A DNA stretch of 37,316 bases from Novosphingobium sp. (GTDB lineage Bacteria; Pseudomonadota; Alphaproteobacteria; Sphingomonadales; Sphingomonadaceae). The position numbers and the translations under genes were made by a program. The notes under the pieces are model-generated. The model was not told where the DNA came from. It worked only from the letters and a program-made list of their open reading frames with translations, and did not search any database. Positions within the stretch are counted from its first letter, which is position 1, and every line of letters begins with the position of its first letter. This document shows, piece after piece, positions 18,245 through 25,619 of this stretch. The stretch is taken from contig NZ_JAIXPP010000027.1 of the NCBI RefSeq assembly GCF_027486195.1, positions 1 to 37,316 of the forward strand, written 5' to 3'.

Positions 18245-18520
18245 TCAAACCCTCATGTAGTTGGGAAAGCGCAGATGCCGCCGGGCGACATCGACGAATT
18301 GGGGATCGCGCCGAGCGGCCCAGACCGCGACCACGTGGCCGAGCGCGAAGAATACGATCCCGGCGAGCCACAGCCTGAGGCCGAGACCGACTGCCCCGGC
18401 AAGCGTCGCATTGGCGATCGCAAGCCCACGCGGCGCGCCGCCGAGCAGGATATGCTCGGTCAGCGCGCGGTGTACCGGGACCACGTAGCCCGGCACGGCC
18501 TCGGGCGGGCCGAGGTCCAT
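18245..18520 (-). CDS. trbD: Conjugal transfer protein TrbD (VirB3-like)
   Basis: 91-residue inner-membrane protein. PGYVVPVHRALTEHILLGG is the conserved TrbD N-terminus, followed by one or two hydrophobic segments (ANATLAGAVGLGLRLWLAGI) and a basic C-terminus. A longer frame is open upstream, but the ATG at 18518-18520 overlaps the trbC stop (ATGA) and gives the usual size. It is expected to work with the TrbE ATPase at the inner membrane. Confidence 0.9.
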   Translation of the reverse strand: MDLGPPEAVPGYVVPVHRALTEHILLGGAPRGLAIANATLAGAVGLGLRLWLAGIVFFALGHVVAVWAARRDPQFVDVARRHLRFPNYMRV

Positions 18521-18852
18521 CAGACCAGCACCCCGCCGCCGAACGAGAAGAACGACAGGAAGAAAGACGAGGCAGCAAATGCGATCGACAGGCCGAACAC
18601 GATTTGGATCAGCCGGCGAAAGCCGCCGGAAGTGTCGCCGAAGGCTAACGTCAGGCCGGTCGCGATGATGATGATCACCGCCATGATCTTGGCGACCGGA
18701 CCCTGGATCGATTCCAGGATCGACTGAAGCGGCGCTTCCCAGGGCATCGACGAGCCTGCCGCATAGGCTGGGCTCGAGATGGCCAGGGCAACCATGCCGC
18801 CAAGCAGGGCGGCCGAAACGCGGGAACAGCTGCGAACAACGGTTTGGATCAT
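18520..18852 (-). CDS. trbC: Pilin precursor TrbC (VirB2-like)
   Basis: 110-residue prepilin. A signal peptide ending SSPAYAAGSSMPWE is followed by two hydrophobic helices separated by a short polar loop (GDTSGGFRRL), the TrbC/VirB2 layout. In P-type systems the pilin is processed and cyclised by the TraF peptidase, which is present in this window at 31325-31915. The ATG at 18852 overlaps the trbB stop (TGATG) and has an AAGGAG site; the TTG one codon upstream is less likely. Confidence 0.9.
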   Translation of the reverse strand: MIQTVVRSCSRVSAALLGGMVALAISSPAYAAGSSMPWEAPLQSILESIQGPVAKIMAVIIIIATGLTLAFGDTSGGFRRLIQIVFGLSIAFAASSFFLSFFSFGGGVLV

Positions 18853-19832
18853 CAAAGGTCTCCTTGGGGTTGAGGGGCAATGGGAATGATCTGGTAGTCA
18901 CCGTGGCGATCGAGCCCGCGGACTTCGGCGAGTTCGGACAGCCGTCGACCGGTGCCTTCGCGCACCAGCACGGCGATCACGTCGATGGTCTCGGCGATCA
19001 AAGCTCGCGGGACGGTCACCACCGATTCCTGGATCAGTTGTTCCATCCGCCGCAGGACGCCGAGCGCCGTACCGGCATGGATCGTGCCCACCCCGCCGGG
19101 ATGACCTGTTCCCCATGCCTTGAGGAGATCGAGCGCTTCTGCCCCGCGCACCTCGCCAATGGGGATGCGGTCAGGCCGCAGCCGCAGGGCCGAACGAACT
19201 AGGTCGGACAGCGTCGCCACCCCGTCTTTTGTCCTGAGCGACACAAGGTTTGGCGCGGCGCATTGCAGCTCGCGGGTGTCTTCGATCAGCACGACCCGGT
19301 CCGATGTCGTCGCGACCTCGGCCAGCAGAGCATTGGTGAGCGTGGTCTTGCCGGTTGAGGTGCCGCCGGCGACGAGGATGTTCTTGCGCGCTGCCACAGC
19401 GCGGACCAGTTCCTCGGCCTGCCAGTCCGCCATGATCCCGGCGGCCACATAATCGGCAAGTGTGAACACCGCGACGGCAGGCTTGCGGATCGCGAAGCTC
19501 GGCGCGGCCACGACCGGCGGGAGAAGCCCCTCGAACCGCTCGCCACCTTCCGGCAGCTCCGCCGAGACTCTAGGTGCGCCGGCATGGACCTCGGCCCCCA
19601 CATGGTGTGCGACCAGCCGGATGATCCGCTCGCCATCGGCTGCGGATATCCCGCACCCCGTATCGGCGATCCCGGCTCCCAGCCGGTCGATCCACAGCCG
19701 ACCATCGGGATTGAGCATGACCTCGATAACCGAGGCGTCTTCAAGCCAGCCTGCGATCTCCGGTCCAAGCGCGGTGCGCAACATCCGCGCGCCGCGCGAC
19801 GATGCTTCGGACCGGATCGGAATGACGCTCAT
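18852..19832 (-). CDS. trbB: Conjugal transfer ATPase TrbB (VirB11-like)
   Basis: 326-residue hexameric traffic ATPase and first gene of the trb operon. Walker A GGTSTGKT is near residue 155, followed by [12 protein letters not shown] (Asp box), [20 protein letters not shown] (Walker B region) and [12 protein letters not shown] (His box). The start has an AGAGG site 7 bases upstream. Its upstream region shares a conserved segment with the region before traG, and the defence cassette on the opposite strand starts 377 bases away, so the operon must have its own promoter here. Confidence 0.94.
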   Translation of the reverse strand: MSVIPIRSEASSRGARMLRTALGPEIAGWLEDASVIEVMLNPDGRLWIDRLGAGIADTGCGISAADGERIIRLVAHHVGAEVHAGAPRVSAELPEGGERFEGLLPPVVAAPSFAIRKPAVAVFTLADYVAAGIMADWQAEELVRAVAARKNILVAGGTSTGKTTLTNALLAEVATTSDRVVLIEDTRELQCAAPNLVSLRTKDGVATLSDLVRSALRLRPDRIPIGEVRGAEALDLLKAWGTGHPGGVGTIHAGTALGVLRRMEQLIQESVVTVPRALIAETIDVIAVLVREGTGRRLSELAEVRGLDRHGDYQIIPIAPQPQGDL

Positions 19833-19925
19833 GAATTGCCTCTTCTCTTCGAGCGAGCCGATATTCGGCTGCGCTCGCGAGGCGGATCAAAGAGGCATTA
19901 AAATGGGCGATGGCAACAGGTAGTT

Positions 19926-19959
19926 GTGGTCAGCGTAGGCTGGCGAAAATGCAGAAAGG
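19926..19959 (-). repeat. Conserved upstream element, copy 1 (trbB)
   Basis: A 34-base block beginning GTGGTCAGCG on the plus strand agrees at 26 of 34 positions without gaps with 27673-27706. The similarity extends more weakly toward the gene (ATGG-CGA and TGCAA nearby). Both copies stand upstream of leftward transfer genes, 94 bases before trbB and 69 before traG. A shared promoter or operator for co-regulation is the simplest reading. Confidence 0.6.
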
Positions 19960-20170
19960 ATCGGCTGATCTGCAGTTCAAAGGTTAGACACGAACCGCCT
20001 CAATACCGGACGTTTACGGCCGCTGATCGCGCCATCGAAACCGGACATAGGTTAAACCGCCGAAAATTAGCAACGAATGGCTGGTCTCATGGTCGGGCGC
20101 GACCATGCGGGTCGGCGACAACGGCGGGTTTCGGCAGATTGACTTCTGCGCGTGGTCATGGCCTCTCGCG

Positions 20171-20195
20171 CAGGAAGGTTGATACCTGTTTCCTG
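20171..20195. promoter_or_regulatory. Dyad in the gajA leader
   Basis: Nested inverted repeat: CAGGAA at 20171-20176 pairs with TTCCTG at 20190-20195, and AGGT-TGAT-ACCT lies inside. It ends where the GAGAAAGG ribosome site begins, so a bound repressor or RNA fold here could hide the start of the cassette. Function is inferred. Confidence 0.4.
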
Positions 20196-20208
20196 AGAAA
20201 GGTTTACC

Positions 20209-21990
20209 GTGCGATTGGCCAAGCTCAGTATTCGCAATTTTCGCAATTTCGAGGCGGTCGATATTCCACTTGGCGGCAACGTCGTCCTCCTCGGCGAGAA
20301 TCGCGTAGGGAAGAGCAATCTCCTATTCGCGATTCGGCTGGTGCTCGACCCGACCCTACCGGATGCGGCGCGCCAGCTTAAGCTCTCGGACTATTGGGAC
20401 GGGTGCGATCTTGCCGCCTCGCCACAGATCGAGGTCCATCTCGACTTCGCCGACTTTGACGGCGACGATGCCCAGGCGGCCTTGCTCACCGACTTCAGGA
20501 CCGCGGCCGACGCGACCGTAGCGCGGCTGAGCTATATTTTCCGTAAGAAAGCTGAGGTCGCCGGGCCACTACAATCCACGGCCGACTGCGAATTCATCGT
20601 TTTCGGCGGTGGCGACGAAGCCCGATCCTTGCCGAGCCGTGTGCGGCGCCGGATCGCCCTCGACATGCTCGATGCCTTGCGTGACGCCGAAGGGCAGCTT
20701 GGGTCATGGCGCAACTCGCCACTACGACCACTGCTCGAGGATGCTATTGCGGGTGTCGATCGCGCATCGCTCGACGACGTGGCCGCCGACCTCGATCGCG
20801 CTACCCGGGCGCTCGAGGCCTTCCCCACGGTCAAGGCGCTCGAAGACGGGCTGCGCTCGGGAATATTGGATCTCGCTGGCACAGCGCACGACATCGACGC
20901 GCGACTGCGCTTCGCGCCAGCCGATCCATTGCGGCTGTTTCGCTCGATCGCGATGTTCATCGACAACGGCCGGCGTGGCATTGCCGAGGCCAGCCTCGGT
21001 TCGGCCAATGTCGCGCTCATTGCGCTCAAGCTCGCCGAGTTCGCCTGGCGCCGCGCCAAAAACGAGCGCAACTTCTCCCTTTTGTGCATAGAGGAGCCCG
21101 AGGCGCACCTTCATCCCCAGCTCCAGCGCGGCGTGTTCGACAAGCTGTTCAACGGCGGCGACCCCGCCCAGGCGCTGATCGTCACCAGCCATTCGCCGAC
21201 TCTGGCTGCGGTCGCGCCGCTGCGCGCCATCGTCCATCTGAAATCCTCGGGTGGCAAGGCGCTGGCCTATTCGCTCGCCAATTTGCCCGTGACCGACGAC
21301 GAGCTGGTGGACATCGAGCGCTATCTGACCGCGACGCGCTCGGAATTGCTCTTTTCGCGCGGCGTGATCTTCGTCGAGGGCGACGCCGAGGAAGCGCTGA
21401 TGCCGGCCTTTGCGGACGCCATGGGCCACAGCCTGGACCGGCTCGGCATCACCATATGCAACGTCGCGGGCGTCAATTTTACGCCCTATGTGAAGCTCGC
21501 CGCCAGCCTCGGCCTGCCTTTCGCCGTGGTGACCGATTGGGATCCGCTCGATGGCACCAAGCCGCCGCTCGGAATGGCGCGAACGCTCGACATCTGGGAT
21601 GCCACGGCCTCGGTCACTGGTCAGGCCGTCCTGACGCCTGAGGCGCGCGCGCAGTGGGCGGCCGCCGAATTCTCGGCGTTCAGCAAGGGCTGGGAAAATG
21701 CCGGCATCTTTTTGAACGACCAGACCTTCGAGGTCTCGGTCGCCAATACCCCCGCCTTGCTCGGCGCGCTGCTCGACATTTTGTCCGATCAGGGGTTCGG
21801 CTCGGTGCGCACGGCGCGGATCGCCGCGTGGCGCGCCGGGACACCGGTCGATGCAGGGCAGTTGCTCGCGATGATCGCCGATATCGGCAAAGGACGGCTC
21901 GGTGCTAAGCTCGCTAAGAAGCTGCCGTTCGGTCAGCATCCGCCTGCCTATATCGCCGCCGCCATCAATTTCGTGGCGGCGCGTGTCTAA
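20209..21990 (+). CDS. gajA: OLD-family ATP-dependent nuclease, GajA-like
   Basis: 593-residue class 2 OLD-family protein. The N-terminal ABC-type ATPase starts RLAKLSIRNFRNFE with Walker A GENRVGKS at 29-36 and has Walker B FSLLCIEEPEAHLHPQLQ near 290-305 and the switch TSHSPTL. The C-terminal TOPRIM nuclease has VIFVEGDAEEAL near 385 and VVTDWDPLDG near 440, so the metal-binding acidic residues look intact. In Gabija, GajA is a sequence-specific nicking endonuclease held off by nucleotides and working with the GajB helicase. The GTG start is supported by AAAGG 6 bases upstream. It overlaps the helicase gene, as in known Gabija operons. It could also be called a generic class 2 OLD nuclease. 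Confidence 0.85.
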   Translation: MRLAKLSIRNFRNFEAVDIPLGGNVVLLGENRVGKSNLLFAIRLVLDPTLPDAARQLKLSDYWDGCDLAASPQIEVHLDFADFDGDDAQAALLTDFRTAADATVARLSYIFRKKAEVAGPLQSTADCEFIVFGGGDEARSLPSRVRRRIALDMLDALRDAEGQLGSWRNSPLRPLLEDAIAGVDRASLDDVAADLDRATRALEAFPTVKALEDGLRSGILDLAGTAHDIDARLRFAPADPLRLFRSIAMFIDNGRRGIAEASLGSANVALIALKLAEFAWRRAKNERNFSLLCIEEPEAHLHPQLQRGVFDKLFNGGDPAQALIVTSHSPTLAAVAPLRAIVHLKSSGGKALAYSLANLPVTDDELVDIERYLTATRSELLFSRGVIFVEGDAEEALMPAFADAMGHSLDRLGITICNVAGVNFTPYVKLAASLGLPFAVVTDWDPLDGTKPPLGMARTLDIWDATASVTGQAVLTPEARAQWAAAEFSAFSKGWENAGIFLNDQTFEVSVANTPALLGALLDILSDQGFGSVRTARIAAWRAGTPVDAGQLLAMIADIGKGRLGAKLAKKLPFGQHPPAYIAAAINFVAARV

Positions 21991-23761
21991 CCATCTCGCC
22001 TTGTCGCGCGCCTTGGCAGACCTCGCCGGCAATCCCGAGCAGCGCGAAGCCGTGCACGAGCGCGGGCACTGCGTGGTACTCGCCGGACCCGGCAGCGGCA
22101 AGACCAAGACGCTGACGACCGCGATGGCGCGGGTGCTAACCGAAGACGTCGTCGATCCACGCGGGGTCGCCTGCATCACCTACAACAATGAGTGCGCGAT
22201 CGAGCTTGAAACGCGGCTTGCCGCCTTCGGCATCGACGGCAGCGACCGCAACTTCGTTGGAACCGTCCACAGCTTCGCGCTGACCCAGGTGATCATGCCC
22301 TATGCGCGCTGCCTCGCCGGGTTGCTCCCCGACGAGGTCCGCGTAGCTACGCGCGATGAAACCCGCGCAGCGGTCGAGGTCGCCTATACTGCGGTGTTCG
22401 ATGACCAGTTCGACCCGCATGCGCGCTGGCAGTTCGCCGAGGAGAAGCGCCGACGTGAGGTCGATCGCTCACTTGCCCACTGGCGCGGGCGCAATCCCGA
22501 ACTCGCCGACTTCGTCGAGTCCTATGAGGCCGAATTGCGCCGCCATGGTCTGATCGACTTCGACGACATGCCGCTCATCGCCTACCGCATGATACGGGAT
22601 CACGCGTGGATCCGGTCCGCGATCCGTGCGCGGTTCCCAATCCTATTCGTCGATGAATATCAGGATCTGGGGCATGCGCTCCATGAACTCGTCCTTCTGC
22701 TCTGCTTCGCCGGCGGCATTCGGCTGTTCGCGGTCGGCGACGCCGACCAGTCGATCTACGGCTTTACCGGCGCCAATCCCGAGCTGCTGCAATCGCTCGT
22801 TGCTCGTCCCGACGTCCGCGAAGTCCGGCTGCGATTCAACTATCGCTCGGGCGCGAAGATCATCCGCGCTTCGCTGGGTGCCCTTGGCGAGGAGCGCGAC
22901 TATCGCGGTGTCGACGCCGCGCCAGAAGGCGACCTGTTCTTCTGGAAGGTGAAAGGCGATCTTGATGCGCAGGCATCTGCCATTGCAAACCAGATCTTGC
23001 CCAAGCTGCTCGAACGCCATCCCGCCGAAGAGGTAGCCATCCTCTATCGGGCGGCGTGGCTCGGCGACAAGCTCGCCAGCGCGCTCGACCAGACTGGCAC
23101 CGCTTATATGCGCACCGACGGCAACGCGCTGGTCAAGCGCAGCTCGCGGCTCGCGCGCCTCGTAGAAGGTTGCGCGGCGTGGGTCGCCGGTGGCTGGCGC
23201 GATGCCGACCCGCCGTTCGCGCGGCTGGCCGTGCAGGCTCGGGCGATCGTCTATGGCGGGCGCTGCAGCGAAGCCGAGGCCCTGGCGCTGTCGGGCCAGC
23301 TCATCGCGTTCCTGCGCAGCGGCATCGACGGCGGCGAGACCACCCACACTTGGCTCCGGCGCCTGTGTCGGGAGCTTATCGAGCCTTGGCGCGTGCTCGC
23401 ACGCAATCCGCATCAGGAATGGGATGTCTGCGCCGAGATGGTCGGGAAGACCGATCCGGCACGCGGGCGGGACATAGCGCTCAACATCTTCGCCGGTCGG
23501 ATTGAGGGCACTGGCCGGGTCAGCCTCTCGACCCTGCACAGTGCCAAGGGCCGCGAGTTTGACGCGGTCATCCTCTACGGCATGAACGCTGGCGATATCC
23601 CGAGCCGGCGCGACGAGAAGTCTGCAGCTGCGCTCCGCGAGGCGCGCCGCCTTTTCTATGTTGGGGTGACCCGACCGCGAAAGGAACTGTCCATCGTCTA
23701 TCGTGATGGCGCGCCGTCGCCCTGGGTCGTTGAACTCTACAAACGCAGTCAGCAGGCCTGA
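21983..23761 (+). CDS. gajB: UvrD/Rep-like helicase, GajB-like
   Basis: 592-residue superfamily 1A helicase. All motifs are visible: Walker A LAGPGSGKTKTL at 33-44, DEYQD near 222, GDADQSIYGFTGANPELL, FNYRSGAKII, TLHSAKGREFDAVI and RRLFYVGVTRPRKEL. The GTG at 21983 gives a helicase N-terminus and overlaps the end of gajA by 8 bases; the frame is open further upstream but there it lies within gajA and reads as a shadow. In Gabija, GajB is activated by DNA ends produced by GajA and consumes nucleotides or degrades DNA; here pairing with an OLD nuclease is direct evidence of the same system. Confidence 0.87.
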   Translation: MSNHLALSRALADLAGNPEQREAVHERGHCVVLAGPGSGKTKTLTTAMARVLTEDVVDPRGVACITYNNECAIELETRLAAFGIDGSDRNFVGTVHSFALTQVIMPYARCLAGLLPDEVRVATRDETRAAVEVAYTAVFDDQFDPHARWQFAEEKRRREVDRSLAHWRGRNPELADFVESYEAELRRHGLIDFDDMPLIAYRMIRDHAWIRSAIRARFPILFVDEYQDLGHALHELVLLLCFAGGIRLFAVGDADQSIYGFTGANPELLQSLVARPDVREVRLRFNYRSGAKIIRASLGALGEERDYRGVDAAPEGDLFFWKVKGDLDAQASAIANQILPKLLERHPAEEVAILYRAAWLGDKLASALDQTGTAYMRTDGNALVKRSSRLARLVEGCAAWVAGGWRDADPPFARLAVQARAIVYGGRCSEAEALALSGQLIAFLRSGIDGGETTHTWLRRLCRELIEPWRVLARNPHQEWDVCAEMVGKTDPARGRDIALNIFAGRIEGTGRVSLSTLHSAKGREFDAVILYGMNAGDIPSRRDEKSAAALREARRLFYVGVTRPRKELSIVYRDGAPSPWVVELYKRSQQA

Positions 23762-23766
23762 TCGTC

Positions 23767-23856
23767 ATGACCAATTCGCGGCAAAACCCGCCCTATCGCT
23801 CGCGCGACATCCTCGTCCCGATGGCCGATCCCTGGGATGCCCAGTCCTAGATCTCC
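23767..23856 (+). other. 5' part of third cassette gene, ending in in-frame TAG
   Basis: An ATG 6 bases after the gajB stop opens a frame (MTNSRQNPPYRSRDILVPMA then DPWDAQS) that is in the same frame as the following gene but meets TAG at 23848-23850. After it the frame continues without a stop to 25089. The coding style is unchanged across the TAG, so a Trp codon TGG changed to TAG, a sequencing error, or readthrough are the options. Confidence 0.6.
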
Positions 23857-25089
23857 GTGATCGACGATGGTGGTCGCCTTACCTATTGGCAGCACAAGGA
23901 CGGAGGCCTGAAGATCCTGCGCGAGCCGCCGCACGGCGACATCTACGTGCGTCCCTCGCGGCACAGTGTCGGCTACGCGATGATCCTACGCGTCGAGAAC
24001 GTCCTGGCCCGCGAGATCGAGGACGCCGGCGGCACGCTCAAGCTCTCCGACGCTCTTGCCCGGATCGCCGGTCTGGGCCTGCTCGCGCGTGACATGGAAG
24101 CGATCGTCCGCCTCTTCGTCGGCAATGGCACGTTCGTCGCCAGGGTGAGCGGCAAGCGCGACACTGTGCGGCTGTCACGGTCCGCGATCGGGCGCGATCG
24201 CGAGAACTACCGGTCCTATGCTTCCTCCTTCGCCCATGAGATCGGCATGCAAGCCGAGCAGATCGGCCGGCTGATCGGCCACGGCCCAGCCGTCGGCGGG
24301 CAGCGTGAGGAACTTTTGCGAGCGCTCCTCGAACGCCATGTGCCCCAGCGCTTCCATGCCGCGACCGGCTTCATCGAGGGATCGGACCGTCAGATCGACA
24401 TCCTGATCTATGACCAGCTCGACTACGCCCCGCTGTTTCATGCTGGGAATCTCGTCGTAGTTCCATTCGAAGCCGTGCGAGCGGTGATCGAGGTCAAGTC
24501 CAACCTGTCCTCGGGTGAGCTGATCGATGCGCTGCGGCATCTCGACGAGGCGATCGGCGGACGACGCAGCGGGCCGCCCGTGTTCCGGGGCGTGTTCGGC
24601 TATGAGGGGGCGACGGTGCAGACGCTGATCTCGGCCATCGAAACCCATCACAGCGAACCCACGAGCATGGCGGACGAAGGCGACCCTGTCTTCTCGATCT
24701 ACGAGATGGCCGAGGCGGTCTGCGTCCTGCGTCGTACGATCCTCGTCAGCGCTTTCCTCAACGATGACTGGAATGGCAGGACCGCGCCGCGCCCGGCAAT
24801 TATCGAGCTTGCAAGCGAAGCCTGGCGCGACACCCAGGCCGCTTTGTTCTTCGACCGGCTGCTTCGCTTCCTGCGCCATCCCTTCGACGGCGCGCTGATC
24901 CAGCCGGGGCTGGCCTCGCGCTTCGCGATCGACGTCGCCTTCGCCTCGATCAAGCTGCTCTACCACGGGCGCGACTGGGGCCCCTATGTGATCGATCGTG
25001 GCATCGACCGGGTCGAGGCGGAGATCGCGGCCTATCAGGACTGGCTCGACGGCAAGACCCGGGTCGAGCCGCCGCCGTCGGAGGAGTAA
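23857..25089 (+). CDS. DUF6602-like PD-(D/E)XK protein, third cassette gene
   Basis: 410-residue protein counted from a GTG; the intact gene probably began at 23767. Residues 1-110 look like a small DNA-binding-type region (winged-helix-like, LKLSDALARIAGLGLLAR). From about 120 it carries GQREELLRALLERHVPQRF, SDRQIDILIYD near 180 and AVRAVIEVKSNL near 212. This E-x-D-x-ExK spacing is that of PD-(D/E)XK nuclease folds and of DUF6602 proteins. A helical C-terminus follows. It lies 5 bases after gajB, so it is co-transcribed with the Gabija-like pair. The function is unknown; a second nuclease, a DNA-end sensor or a specificity factor are all possible. The start has no good ribosome site, so in this copy the product may not be made. 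Confidence 0.7.
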   Translation: MIDDGGRLTYWQHKDGGLKILREPPHGDIYVRPSRHSVGYAMILRVENVLAREIEDAGGTLKLSDALARIAGLGLLARDMEAIVRLFVGNGTFVARVSGKRDTVRLSRSAIGRDRENYRSYASSFAHEIGMQAEQIGRLIGHGPAVGGQREELLRALLERHVPQRFHAATGFIEGSDRQIDILIYDQLDYAPLFHAGNLVVVPFEAVRAVIEVKSNLSSGELIDALRHLDEAIGGRRSGPPVFRGVFGYEGATVQTLISAIETHHSEPTSMADEGDPVFSIYEMAEAVCVLRRTILVSAFLNDDWNGRTAPRPAIIELASEAWRDTQAALFFDRLLRFLRHPFDGALIQPGLASRFAIDVAFASIKLLYHGRDWGPYVIDRGIDRVEAEIAAYQDWLDGKTRVEPPPSEE

Positions 25090-25211
25090 CGCGGCAGCGA
25101 CGACCGCGCTCCGTGAGGCGCTAGGTCAAAACGCCGATCTACCGTCCGGGATGTCCGCTATCCTCATTGGCGTCCAAAACGAGACTTGCTGGATTGTCCG
25201 CCTGAGCGGCC
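25090..25211. other. Short gap at cassette right edge
   Basis: 122 bases between the convergent third cassette gene and the RHH gene. No gene, transposon end or direct repeat matching the left edge (19960-20208) was found by eye. It marks the right limit of the inserted cassette. Confidence 0.5.
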
Positions 25212-25619
25212 CTACACCCCGCTGCCCAACCGCCCCACAGCTTCGACCAGCTTTGGTCCAAACTCCATCTTCCGCGCCAACGCTTCGACGAAGCCCTCAA
25301 ATCGCTCCTTGCCCTGCGCCTGAGCCGCTACCCGAGCTGCATCCGGCAGTGCCGGGTTGGCCGTCAGCCAAAACCGCACAAACAGCGCCAATGCCTCAGA
25401 ATTCAGCTCTACCCGGTAGTCCAGCTTGTCGAGTTGCCGCACGACTTTATCGATCCGGCGGCTGAACGCCGCTTCCATTCGTTCCGACCCGTCAGGCGAG
25501 AGAAACGAGTTCAACGCCGTTTCGACAACCTGCGCTTGGGTCACGCGCTTCCTTCGCGCATAGTCGGCTAGCCGGTCTGCGAGATCAGGTGGCAAGCGGA
25601 AGGTGTGTTTCGACTTCAC
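25212..25619 (-). CDS. Ribbon-helix-helix (CopG-like) protein of tra region
   Basis: 135-residue protein with an N-terminal RHH domain: HTFRLPPDLADRLADYARR followed by RVTQAQVVETALNSFL. The remaining region is helical (RIDKVVRQLDKLDYRVELNS). In related elements a gene of this type stands between traG and trbB and is thought to regulate or assist transfer. The GTG start overlaps the traG stop (GTGA), so it is translated with traG. It is a candidate binder of the conserved element found before traG and trbB; that is inference. Confidence 0.82.
   Translation of the reverse strand: MKSKHTFRLPPDLADRLADYARRKRVTQAQVVETALNSFLSPDGSERMEAAFSRRIDKVVRQLDKLDYRVELNSEALALFVRFWLTANPALPDAARVAAQAQGKERFEGFVEALARKMEFGPKLVEAVGRLGSGV

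Larger units (their letters stand above)
19833..20208. promoter_or_regulatory. Divergent region trbB / defence cassette
   Basis: 376 bases between the leftward trb operon and the rightward cassette. No gene is convincing. It holds a 34-base segment shared with the traG upstream region (19926-19959), a perfect 8-bp inverted repeat CATGGTCG-GGCG-CGACCATG at 20088-20107, and a second dyad at 20171-20195 just before gajA. These are candidates for trb and cassette promoters or operators; none is proven. Confidence 0.5.

Noticed and set aside
20722..22179. A 485-residue minus-strand frame opposite gajA.
   Set aside because: Arg-rich shadow of a clear OLD-family gene with no domain of its own.
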